Assembly (NCBI GenBank): GCA_038503035.1
Contig: JAVSML010025176.1
Span: forward strand, 333,001-397,000
DNA from: Crocodylus rhombifer
Lineage: Eukaryota; Chordata; Crocodylia; Crocodylidae
Direction of reading: 5' to 3'
Length of the DNA: 64,000 nucleotides
In this document: piece after piece, positions 23,722 to 34,263 of the stretch
How positions within the stretch are numbered: the first letter of the stretch is position 1
Layout: every line of letters begins with the position of its first letter
The notes under the pieces: model-generated
What the model was told of the DNA's origin: nothing
Database searches by the model: none
Seen by the model: only the letters and a program-made list of their open reading frames with translations
Made by a program: the position numbers and the translations under genes

Positions 23722-23744
23722 ATAAGTAGCATTTTTTGTTTGCA

Positions 23745-23825
23745 CAGTGGACCTGATCCAAAGCCCACTAAAATCAACACTAAAATCTGACTTCAACAGA
23801 CTTTGTAACAGGTCCACACCCAAAA
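23745..23825. repeat. Ancient amniote palindromic repeat (MITE relic)
   Basis: Starts with GGACCTGATCCAAAGCCCA and continues with an AAAATCAACACTAAAATC-type centre towards an inverted, decayed end (GTAACAGGTCC). Fits an old palindromic repeat of the GGGCCTGATCC type common in reptile genomes. Confidence 0.5.
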
Positions 23826-25030
23826 AGCATGGACTAGTTATATATACAAGTATTGCTATACCATTCTTATGCCAGTTTAACTGCTCTAAGTTACTTCATT
23901 GGAAATGTATTCCATGAAAGCTCAACATACTGAAAACAAAGGATAAATATAGAAAGATTCTTTTACTATATTTTCAGAACATCTGAACTTCCCTAAAAGT
24001 TGCCATTCAAACAACTCAAATAACAACTCAAATAACAACTCAAAGCATGGAAATATCCATTGTTTGTTGTGCAATACACAACAGATTTCAAACAGAATGC
24101 ACAAAATGCTGTCGAGTACAAATATTACAAGATATTTTCTGCTATGAAATTGAATCATTATTCTCCATTTATTAACTTCATTATTACCATCACTGCTTAG
24201 AATGAGAGGTTCTTTTCCTTGTCTCTCACATATGTCCATTGCATATCATTTCATACACCTGAATAACCCACAGTTTCTTCATGCAGCAAAAATCACCTTC
24301 CAAGAGTAGCTCTTAAAAAGGCTATAAGGACAATCACATGAAAGATTTAGATACCTTTTTATACTTAAAGACTTGTCTGTCTTGTTGATTCTTGACCAAC
24401 AGCTTTTTCCCATCCAGAGTATTTGCTGTACTATTCAGAAGTTGTTAGTTACCACTCAGACTGTACTATACCTACTACTGCAAATCTCTCAGGCAGGGCA
24501 TGAACATTTTGTGTCCTTTCACAGTGCAGTTCACTTGGAGACAAAAGCAAGAGGAATTTGTTTCAGCTGAGCTATTCCTTTTTAACAGGCACTTTCCAGA
24601 TGACTACGGTTATCTTTAAAATTACAGAAGCTGTCAAGAGGGACTCAGGAATTTAAATGAATATTTTTGCAGGATTTCAAAGACTAACAAGGAAAAAAAA
24701 TTCCATTCATTTATTTATTTAAAAGTATCAATAAAATATGTGTTAACTGATGTGCTACCATCAGCATGTAGTCCTAAATCACACCATGTAATTGCATAAT
24801 TGTCAAAGATATCATCATCGGATATTTGATTTAAATGTTATGTTGCAAATTGCTTCCCGTAAAATAAAACTATGATACTCATACTACCATTCCAATTAAA
24901 ACAACTCATTGGCCTTGCTAGCAGAACAATAGAAGATTGATTAGATCAAGTATATTTTTGTCTCAGGTTGGGCACCTAAACCTGAGCTTAATTTTGATGT
25001 GGGTGTATGCTCCAATTGAAGTGCCATAGC

Positions 25031-25158
25031 ATCTTGTGTATTAGCATCCCCATGCTTCAAAATGGTGGCAGGGGTGCTTGAACTAAAGTTTATTTGACAA
25101 GCTTTAGTTCAAGCATGCCCATTACAATTCTGAGCATGAAGATGCTAATACACAAGAT
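25031..25158. repeat. 128-bp imperfect palindrome
   Basis: The outer arms (25031-25048 and 25141-25158) are perfect 18-bp inverse copies. The inner arms continue with interruptions to 25088 and 25102, leaving a 13-nt loop. Probably the core of a fold-back miniature transposon reaching from about 24995 to 25275, where GATGTG and CACATC occur at opposite ends. Confidence 0.75.
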
Positions 25159-25625
25159 ATGGAAGCTGGCTGGAGCGCAGTAATTACCATGTTGGAGCAG
25201 ACTCAATTAATCGAGTATGCTTCAACACACTGTAATCACAGCATGTCAGAGCAGCCCTGCAACACATCTACCAGCACTGTTTGTGGTTTTCTTGGTCGAA
25301 AAGTTCTATATTAATCAATGTAATTACTAGGGTGCCAATAAAAAAACAACAAGAGCAGAGCCAGAAAGCTGCTCAAAGGCTGAACCTTCATCTAATCCTG
25401 CTGTCTATCTGTCACATCCCAGCAGGAGGCAATGGCGTAGCCTGCTACTCTGCAAGTCTTGTAGTCACTAAAATTTTCTTCCAAAACTAAAAAATTACAA
25501 ACTGTTTAAGGTGATCTATTACTGTAGACGTGTAGATCAAAACAAATTGCTATATAATATTATGGTGATGGCTTTTGAACACACAGTGTATTATGCTGAA
25601 ATTCCCTAAACAAGTAAAGCGGTAT

Positions 25626-25808
25626 TGTCATGTCTATATCAATAATCTACTAGGAGGCGCCAAGCTAAAAGACGTGATCTTCATACACTGCTGGTGGAGG
25701 AGCACACATCTGACTAAACTACTTCTGGCTCTAGTGAGTAGCATGCAGGCAACAGTGCAACATAATTTGGCCTATGCTTCTGGCACAGTAAGTTAGTTAG
25801 ATATGCCC
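25626..25808. mobile_element. Miniature element, probable TGGGCATGTCTACA family
   Basis: The left end TGTCATGTCTATATCAA and the right end (inverse) GGGCATATCTAACTAA are inverted relatives of each other and of the 17433 element's terminus. Interior is short and not recognised. Confidence 0.45.
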
Positions 25809-27824
25809 TATGTTTATATTCATTAAGACCATGGACCAGGTTGCAGGAGACATATTTAGGGAGAAGAAAACTTTTTTGTACAATCTTCTCTTGGGGTTTT
25901 CTATACTTTTCCCCACAGGGGTGATGGATTTCCCAATACCCTGTGCAAACCCCACTGTGCACTACTTTCCAACCTGGGAACACAATTATGTGATTCCCCG
26001 AGATTAGAACTACTCCTAGATATTAGGACACATACTTAAAACTCCAACGTAATTTAAAAATAAATTCTACTTTTAGAAAAACTGTCAGTATGTAATAAGG
26101 TTGGGTCTTACTTAATGTCTTAGAGTTGTTGATAATCAAAGAAATGGACCACTTGTTTTCTTCAATCATGTCTAGGAATGGCACAGGTAGCAGTAGTTCC
26201 CAAAAAGAACACCAGATGGCAGCCTATAGCCGAGTCATATGTTGTTCCTTTTCCCCTCCTACTTCCCACCCCTGGATATGTTTCCAGATTTATTTAATCT
26301 TTATTTATGAAAGTATTTGATGTATGCCCAATTTTCAAAATCTTACCCTAGTTCAACATATTGAATTTCATGCATTCCTGACAGACTATTTCCACCAGCA
26401 AATGGGGTTCACTTGATCTCTGGGTTAGACTTTTCTCAAGAACTAGTCCTACACAACTATATTGCAGCCTGGAAATTGCCCTTACATTAAATTAGTCAGT
26501 TCAGCCCATTCTCTGATGCCAGATGAGATCACAGCAACAGGCCGGGAGAGTTCAAGTCACTTACAAAACCATACTTGGGAAGTATGTGGTACACCAACCT
26601 CTTATCTATTAGGTCAAAGGATGTCTTATAAAATTGGTTCAAATACTTGTACTTAATGAGGCCAGTTGTACAATGAAGATAAGAAAAATCTACACAACTC
26701 TAAGATCTACACATGAATTCCATTATATAAAAGCCAAGCACGAATAAGAACATTTCCAGATAGGTTAACTGGAACATGGTTAATATAATGGTCAGAACGG
26801 TGACCTATAGGCTTTGGCCATTTAAAGAGACATGCAAGAGGTTGTAGCCCAACCATTTGTACATCATTGTGTAATTACTTTCACCAACCTTTAGGATGAA
26901 GCAGAGTTGCACTTGCATCTATGTACATCCAGGAAGAGGTGTGTGGTGTGTGTGCGTGCGTGTGGCGGGGGAGTGTTAAGGAATGCCACTCCCCCCTTTC
27001 CTTTGAATGTGTAGTACATACTTAGTGAATACTCTGTGCTCACTGGCTTATTAGTTTGACTGCCACAACCTGTGGTGCAGAACCAGGGGGATGAATGCCA
27101 CTGCCACTTGCCCCCACGCCCTTGCCTGCTGTCAAAATCAGTGACAGGGAAGTACAGGAATGAACAGCTGCATTCCCCGCTGGGTTTCAGAACAACACAT
27201 ACGCAGACTCTGGCACCAGGCTCTGGGTGCTGCATCACACAGCAGAAAGAGGAAGTATGACTGCATCCCTCGCAACCCGCATAGATACACCCATGTGCAC
27301 AATACAACAAAGACATGTGTTGAACTGAATAAGATAGATATTCATGGGACCCATTATAGTTTATTCAGCACTAATTACTCCTCTATTTTAATTGTCTAGT
27401 TACACATCCTACTGAGCTACTTATATCATTAACAAAAATCAAAGGAATTTTAGTGAAAGAAAGACATAAAGAAACAATTAAAGATCATGTATAGAACAGG
27501 TAATTGTATAGTTTTATACATATTTTTCCTTGACTGCTGATATATAAAGATCCTATATTTCCCACTCAAGAAGCAAATATGCTATCATTAACTATAACAA
27601 TTACAAGCTGTCTATCAGAACCTATGGAAGTTTCAATGAAAAATGCTTCAGCCTAATACTGAAACCAGATGCACAAGAATTATTCTGTTTAAATCAATTG
27701 TGTATAAGGGTTGAGGATCATGCCCTACATTTATATATAGTTTCAACTTCCTAGAAAGGATCAATAATAATAGTTTACTTTATTGATTTTGAATTACTTT
27801 CTTCTTTGCATGATTCCAATCAAT

Positions 27825-27920
27825 AATCTGTGAGCCAGATTCTTAACTGGTGTAAATTAACATAGTTCCATTGCTTTCAGTGGAGCCACACTGTTTTATA
27901 TTAGATGAGAATCTGCCTAT
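27825..27920. repeat. Ancient amniote palindromic repeat (MITE relic)
   Basis: GAGCCAGATTCTTAACTGG at the left and its decayed inverse (ATGAGAATCTGCC) at the right, centred on CCATTGCTTTCAGTGG. Fragments of the same family appear to lie near 45530-45585 and 56240-56340. Confidence 0.6.
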
Positions 27921-28572
27921 TACATCTGAATCATTCTGAATCTATTTTATACACTCTTGTGTATCCAGCCAGAGAATTTGTTTCATATTCTCCAGAAGAA
28001 ACTCTGTTGTGAAATTGATAACATTGAATTGTTGCTGTAAATTCTGTGACTTGCACGTCTTTTTCTTTTTTTTGCTTTTTTTTTTTAAATTAAAACGTGT
28101 TGGTGTAAAAGATAGCAGAGTTGAATATTTTTTTTCCTGGGAATTATAGCTAGGAAAATTAAAAGTGCAAAGTGTTCATGAAAAATAGTTCCCTTTTTCA
28201 TCAAAAAATTCTAAATTCCAAAAATTTTAGCCAACTCTATTAAGACTAATGAGTATTAATGTGAGATTGCAGTAGGTTTAGATTTAGTGAACAGGTATAG
28301 CAAGCAATCTATCATAGCTCTCTACCACTGTTCAGTTCAAGTTAGTTCCATGAAAAGGGGATATTAATGCCCATGCTCAATATTTTTCTATTTTGTCTGA
28401 ATTTTTCCTCTTTAAACCTTTGTTTAAAAATGCCATACACCAACGCAACATTGATAAAAAGCACAATTACAGAAATAAAAAATAGAATACTACTATAAAA
28501 ATTCTATTAATAAAAAGGAATCATGTGTTAGTTCATAGAGACAGAGGAATGTTTTCAAATGTGTGGAAAAAA

Positions 28573-28692
28573 TTTAGGCGCTTAAGTCTCATTTTCAAGG
28601 TAACTTAGGCATTTATAAATCTATAAAAGTCAGGGTAGAGTTGCACCTTATAGACTAACCATAAGCTTTCATAAGCAACAACTTAATACATC
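28573..28692 (+). repeat. Two old repeat fragments side by side
   Basis: 28573-28622 matches a palindromic amniote repeat (AAGTCTCATTTTCAAGGT, ACTTAGGCATTTA). 28628-28692 matches the AGGGTAGAGTTGCACCTTAT family seen at 41005-41120, and inverted at 12140-12232. Confidence 0.5.
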
Positions 28693-28844
28693 AGGTGTTT
28701 ATAGTCATTTCAAACAAGTCTCCATCACCTTTGAAAACTGGACATAGGAAAACTACTGAATAAACAGTTTAAGACAAAATACTTTAATAATCTAATGAAA
28801 AATTAGTAATCACATGATGGTATACATTAGTGGTATTGGTGATT

Positions 28845-29022
28845 AAGCACTGGAAAAGACTATGGAGAAAAGCTGTGGAATCTCTATTCCCAGACTTTCA
28901 AGAGCAGGTTAGATAGACACTTGACAGGGATCGTTTAGTGAGGGATGATCCTGACTACAGCAGGAGCCTAGACTAGATGGCTTCATGAGGTCCTTTCCAG
29001 CCCTTTTTTCCCATGATTCTAT
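28845..29022 (+). mobile_element. CR1 LINE 3'-end fragment
   Basis: Recognisable by a TGTGGAATCTCTATTCC motif, AGCAGGTTAGATAGACAC, a GACTAGATGGCTTCATGAGG motif and a terminal ATGATTCTAT. An old, 5'-truncated CR1 of a different subfamily from the copies at 1-2945 and 37391-38160. Confidence 0.82.
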
Positions 29023-29515
29023 TTTATTAGGCAAATGATATTTTGCCTTTAAGAACTACTAAGCCAATGAAACTTTTCATGAGCAATCCTTCTATTAACA
29101 TGTTTTATAACTCTGGTTACCATAACAACATAATGTTGGGCCCTCACTTTCAAAGAAACAAATTGCTCCACTTTTAATTTTTCTTTAGAAGAAGCTTTAA
29201 AACATGATGGGTGAAATGTCAGGTTTAACAGCACTAAATGGACTGTGACATAGAAAGTACAGTTACCATTTAGAAATTTACCAGTCTTCTATCACGTGCA
29301 AATTCATTTGGTTGCAATGTATTTTATGCATGTAAAAAACATATTGGTTATGACACTGGTATGATAATTCTAATTTTCTCACCACACAATTGCAATTTTG
29401 TAAGATCACAAATCACCATTTTTGTCAGCTTTTAGTAAAGATAATATGTGCCCTTATTTATTTAAAACAAAAATTAATTAATTCAGCAAACCTACCCATC
29501 TCACAAAGAAACAAC

Positions 29516-29541
29516 TCCCCCCCCCCCACCCCCCCCCCCCC
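29516..29541. repeat. Poly-C tract
   Basis: Two C-runs of about 11 to 12 separated by one A. The minus strand is correspondingly G-rich. Confidence 0.95.
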
Positions 29542-31669
29542 ACATACAACCTTTACTGATTGAAATGGGAGAGTTCTGCAGTTAACTAAGAGGAAATATT
29601 ACCAAAATTATTTTTGGAGTCTCTCTTTAAAATAGAGACTCTGTAGTCTCTAAGAAATAAGTACTCAGAATATTCTCCCCCCATCTTTCTGCTGTTGATA
29701 CAGCATAACAGAGCATTATGGCCCTGGATTTGTTCAAAAGAGAGTTTCCCTTTGCTTCAAGGCTTTCTTTAAAGCAGCTTAAACTATCAAAGGCAAATTC
29801 TGGAACAGGGGACATGGTGGGGATGAGAGAGGGACATGCCCAGAAATGGGAGGCCCACAGGACATTAGGAATTTCAGGTACCATCTTCTCCCAAAGAGAT
29901 TTGGGGGACCGTTAAGTTACTGCATGTCACACCAGCTCGTGAAGACACTGAGAATAGTGGTTCTTAATCTTCATAGACACAAGGCACTCCTCAGAAAATG
30001 CCAGCTCTTAGCTTTCACTTGTTTTTAACTATGGAAAAACATTAGAGCAATTCTTCTGTTGCAAAGAATTCAGAAAGACCACAACAGATCAGAACATTTT
30101 TGACACTATGGATTCCTATTTGACACCTCTGGGCATGTCCAGACAAGCATGGCTGTGCAGTAAGTGGTACCGCAAACAGAGTCAGGTGTTCTCTGCTCTG
30201 CAGGGGCACGCTGCCCATGAGTGTGCTGCTGTTTTTTTCCTCCACAAGGTTCTGACCCCTGGATAGATAGCCAAGAAGCAACCCCCTCCCTGCAATCCCA
30301 CCCCCCCCCCGCCTCCCAGAGCAGTGTATGCACAGGCAGCAAGTGCTGCTGAAAAGTGGAACCAGGCCACCTGGAGCCACACTGAGGCTGACAACCAGGC
30401 TCTGCCTAGCAGGATCATCACTGCTGCAGCCCACGAAGCCCCCAGGACCCCAGGTAAGGCTACTGGGGCCAGCACAGTGCTGGCCTCAGCCTCCCCAACC
30501 ACTCCTGGGGTAACTTGCTGAGTACCAAAGTGTGCATGGCATGCGTGCTCCCCGAGGACAAGTAGCTGCAGCATAAGCTGTGCTGCTGCTAATTGTCCTC
30601 CGGGAACTAAAAGTTCACACTTGTAGGGACGTGGCTTCTGGGTCTGTCTTGTCAATTATATGCATGTGTCTACACAGCATATGATGCTGATATTGTATGG
30701 CACCCCGGAGAACCCTTACAATCACTCTGGTTGAGAAAAACTGACTTAGAATTAGGGGAGTGCAAAGATGGCTGAAATCAGCTTAGCCTTCTCCTCAGCC
30801 AGACTTGAGAATTGTGTCCTGTTATATGCAGTGCAAAGTTTCACTCAAAATGCATATTAGTCATTTGAGGCAAAATCAGACAATGCCTCTTATAATGGAG
30901 ATGTCTTTCTTCATGAGTTTCACAAAGCAATGGTAGAATTGCTTCTAGAAAAATTTAGTAATTTAAACAAAATACAGGACAGTCAACAGACAAAGACAGA
31001 AATCCATATAACCATACATTATTTTGTGTCTCTTTGGGACACCATACAATAATTAAGTACTATAGATGATGCAGGCTGGGTAGGTTTTGCCTAGCTTGTT
31101 TTAAATCAAATACAATATGTATGGTCTTTACTAGAGTTGTAAAATGGCTCTATGCACACATTTATGTGCCATGTTTCGCCTACCTGCTTCCAGCTATCAC
31201 CAGTCTTCCTTGGAGTAATTACCATTTATCAGGTTAATAATATCAACATCTGTGAAGCAAGTGTCATGAAAAAAATAAGTTATTTGATGTTGATGTATTC
31301 AACATTCTTTTATAAAGCACCTATCAAGACAAATTTTATTTACAAATAGAAACAATTAAAGCCAGATATTTTAGAAAAGATAGCTAGTGTTGGACTAAAG
31401 AGCAAGCAAATTCAAAAAACCACTACTGAATAAACCACTATCAATAAACCAGTAGTAAAATATGTGCCTTACATATCTTAAAGATTTTTTTCATTCTAAA
31501 AAACTGACTATGACTGTGAAATTGCAACAACCTTATTCCAGAGCTGTCCTTTATGTGTACTCTGAGACAAATCTGCTGAAAAATGTTTAATGTTTTTACA
31601 GAAGTTAGGCCCTCCCCTCACAAGCAGAACTGCTGGTAGGGGGAGAAGAGAGAGAGAGAGAGACTTAAA

Positions 31670-32380
31670 CTTTTTAAAAACTTTATTATATAAATATTAA
31701 AAACAAATGGTGAAAATGCAAGGGTATGTGGCTCTCCCATGTGCCGTGCATGAAACACCTGTTAGTGACAGAAAAACATAATGTTACTGGAGACTGAAAC
31801 CCCCTCCCTCATGCCCTTGATGGATTTACACATGTAGGGCCAGCTTTCCACCTTCCACCTTGCAGAGGGTCCCCTCAGTGGCCCAATGCAACACAAACTG
31901 GTCTATGTTTTGTTGCAAGGTGAAGTGTTCAAATTCAAATGAGACTTGCACATGGACAAGGGAGCAGAAGAGTTGGAGGTCATCATTGGAACCAGCCCCT
32001 ACAAACAAATTTCTGCAGCTTTTCAGAGTCATAGTCCTGGCCTGGCCCAGCAGAAAGTTGGCCAACCAGATCACACTCCCCTAGGCCATTTGGTTGAGTA
32101 TATACTTAAGGAGTTCAAGTTGAACCCTTCCCAGATTCCACTTTTACAAAGGGCCTATATTACTGCATTGGATTGGATTACTGAATTATTATTTTTCTGA
32201 ATTATAATACTAAATTGGAAAAGCAGGATCTTTCCAAGGGTTGGAACCTGGCATAGTGAGCTGGCAGAGCTGGCATCAATGGAGAGAGACTTGTTTTGCA
32301 GGCATAACTGTTTCATCAAGTTTGGAACAATTTGGAAAGTTTTTAGAATACTTTCATAACTAAATTATTACTTCTTCCAA
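31670..32380 (-). other. Unidentified retroposon-like block
   Basis: Less AT-rich than its surroundings on average. On the minus strand an 82-codon frame (32074-31826) is followed by a TATAATAAAG polyadenylation-like motif at about 31680-31690. The frame has no family I recognise. It could be a decayed processed pseudogene, a transposon remnant or chance. No poly-A tail follows the motif. Confidence 0.25.
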
Positions 32381-32439
32381 ACTTGTTTTTCCTCTTCCAT
32401 TCCTCCTCCCTCTTCCCTCCTTCCTTCATGATCCTTGGT

Positions 32440-33278
32440 TCATGGCGGAGATTCAGCCTGATTTGGTGGCCAAATCTCCAAATCGAATCAGAGGAAGCTT
32501 TAATCTCTCCGAATCAAATCAGAATGCTCCAAATCAATTCAATGAGATTCGGACATAGACACTGCTTTAAATGTTTTTTCTGCATACCACTAGGTAGCAG
32601 GCAGCTCATCACTGCAATGCTGGGGTGCATGGAGTGTCCCACAGAAGCACAGGGGGCTCCCCAGTGTGCTTGGTAGCAGACCCAGCACTTCTGGTCCACC
32701 AGGGAGCATGCTGAGGGGTCCCTCCATACTTCCCCAGCTCAGCGACTGGTGCCTCCACATTCTTGGAGGGGGTACCTGGGGTTCCCCTGCGGCTGATTTC
32801 CAAGCTGGGGAGGTGTGGCAGGGGGGCTCAGCATGCTTCCCAGCAGACCTGGAAGTACTTCCGGTCCACTTCCAGGTTCACTTCTGAGCACATGGAGGGC
32901 CCCCCCCACTCCTGTGGGATGCTTCATGCGACCCAGCATCACAGCAATCATGAGCCACACCTGCTACCTCAAGCTATGTAGAAACAACTTTTAAAGCTGT
33001 GTCTATGCCCAAATTGTTGATTCTCTGAATCAGCATCAAATCTTCATATTCGGATTTGGCTGAACTGAATCACAGATCAAGTGGTGCTGGCTCCTACCCT
33101 GGGGGTCTTTAAGTAGACGCTTTATGCCTACCTGGCTGGAGTCATTTGAACCCAGTTTTTTTCCTGCCCAGGTGTGGGGGTCAGACTTGAAGATCTACAA
33201 AGTCCCTTCCAACCCTACTTCTATGATTTGGACTAAATCCAAATCTGAATTGAATAAGGCCTGCTTCACACAACCCTA
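32440..33278. mobile_element. hAT-like inverted-repeat element split by a CR1 insertion
   Basis: Shares its GATTTGGTGGCCAAATC terminus and GC-rich core with 10587-11186. It is a fold-back element: the left arm from about 32560 (GACACTGCTTTAAATG, GGTAGCAGGCAGCTCATC, CAATGCTGGG) reappears inverted on the right to about 33010 (CCAGCATCACAGC, CATGAGCC, AAAGCTGTGTC). The right terminus resumes after the CR1 insert, at about 33230, and ends in ACAACCCTAA. The left terminus is truncated. Frames across the core are shadows. Confidence 0.72.
33080..33229 (+). mobile_element. CR1 3'-end fragment nested in the hAT-like element
   Basis: About 150 bases of CR1 tail: CCTGGGGGTCTTTAAG, a TGGAGTCATTTGAACCC motif, GGGTCAGACTTGA, CTTCCAACCCTACTT and terminal CTATGATTT. 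Transposon terminal sequence lies on both sides, so the CR1 jumped into an existing element. Confidence 0.82.
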
Positions 33279-33499
33279 ATAGACATGTATCTAGTTCATG
33301 TAGGTATATTTAGTTGATATATGAGGTTGATGGAGTTCAGGGTGATGTGTGCAGTTGATAGTTGTGTAGTTGATATATGTATATTTCTGTGTTTTCTGTT
33401 GCATTTAAAAAAATCAATAGAAAACATTTTAAAAAAGAATAATAGCAAATGTATTTTATTGATCAAAATATCTTTTGTTGAGCAAAAGGGAATAGAGAA

Positions 33500-34246
33500 C
33501 AGTAGTAGCAGGGCACTGGGGGTGCATCTACTCCTTTAAGAGGACAAGCAGCCTGAGAGGCAGCTTGCAGGTGGCAGGGAGCTGATGATAGTTACCTGAC
33601 CAGAAGAGGGACAGGCTGGAGCTCTGTAAGTCAAAGGCCTCAGCTGATCAGGCAGTCTAGCCTTGAAAGCCATGAAAAGGGGAGAGAGCTTGAGTGTCTG
33701 CCAGAGGTCATGGGTGTTTTGTTTTAAGTTACACCAGTGTTTTAGCCTTGAGCCTTGCTGGGCCAGGCTCAAGGACCACTCAGAGAGCTGGTAGCCCAGG
33801 AGGGGTTTTAGCCAAAGACTGCCAAGGCCAAGGAACCTGGTGATTCCCAACTGGTCCAAAACTGGGGCCGGTGCCCAGGAGGGACCAAAGGTAACAAGAG
33901 ACTGAGCCTGGGGGGCAAGTTGGATCAAAGAGCTTAGAGGTCTTAACTGGCCTGAGGGGGGAGCCAGAGCCCAGGAGGAGCTAAAGGTCCAGGAGGGACC
34001 ACAGCCAGGGATTGCCAGAGTTGGGGATCCTGCAGATCTCTACTGGCCTGGGAGTAGGGCTAGGGCCCAGGAGGGGCCAAAGGTCTGAGTGGGGCCACTG
34101 CCAGAGACTGATAGGGTCAGGGACCCACAGGCAGGGAGGCTGCAAGGAAGCAAACACCAGAAACAGTGAACTTCAGAGGCTGAGGTAGGCAGGAGCCACA
34201 CAGCCACCAGGGGGTGTCATGGCCACCCACAGGACCAAACCTGCCA
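33500..34246. repeat. GC-rich block with internal degenerate repetition
   Basis: Much richer in G than its surroundings. Variants of GCCCAGGAGGGGCCAAAGG recur at about 33800, 33870, 33970, 33990 and 34070, giving an irregular period near 100 bp. Imperfect direct repeats border it: CAAAAGGGAATAGAGAA (33483-33499) and CAAAAGGTAAGAGAGAA (34247-34263), 15 of 17 identical. That suggests an inserted unit, either an LTR or another retroposed repeat. The 130-codon minus frame inside is unsupported. Confidence 0.5.
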
Positions 34247-34263
34247 CAAAAGGTAAGAGAGAA

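Larger units (their letters stand above)
23826..28572. other. Intergenic with small repeats, no gene seen
   Basis: Contains three 12-bp units of ACAACTCAAATA at about 24010-24045, which produce a repetitive minus-strand frame. Also contains the 25031-25158 palindrome, a miniature element at 25626-25808, a GT/GC-rich tract at about 26940-26970, and a palindromic repeat at 27825-27920. Frames such as 26891-27316 (minus) carry no domain. Confidence 0.45.
29023..32439. other. Intergenic, no gene confirmed
   Basis: Contains the poly-C tract at 29516-29541. Also holds a GC-rich block at 30131-30690 whose left end (GGGCATGTCCAGACAAGC) resembles the TGGGCATGTCTACA family. Finally there is an unexplained minus-strand block at 31670-32380 that ends in an AATAAA at its left. 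Confidence 0.4.

Noticed and set aside
26891..27316. 141-codon minus-strand frame rich in cysteine and valine
   Set aside because: Part comes from a GT/GC simple-sequence tract; no family resemblance.
30182..30655. 157-codon minus-strand frame
   Set aside because: Lies in a GC-rich repeat-like block, low complexity in alanine and valine, competing frames on both strands, no domain.
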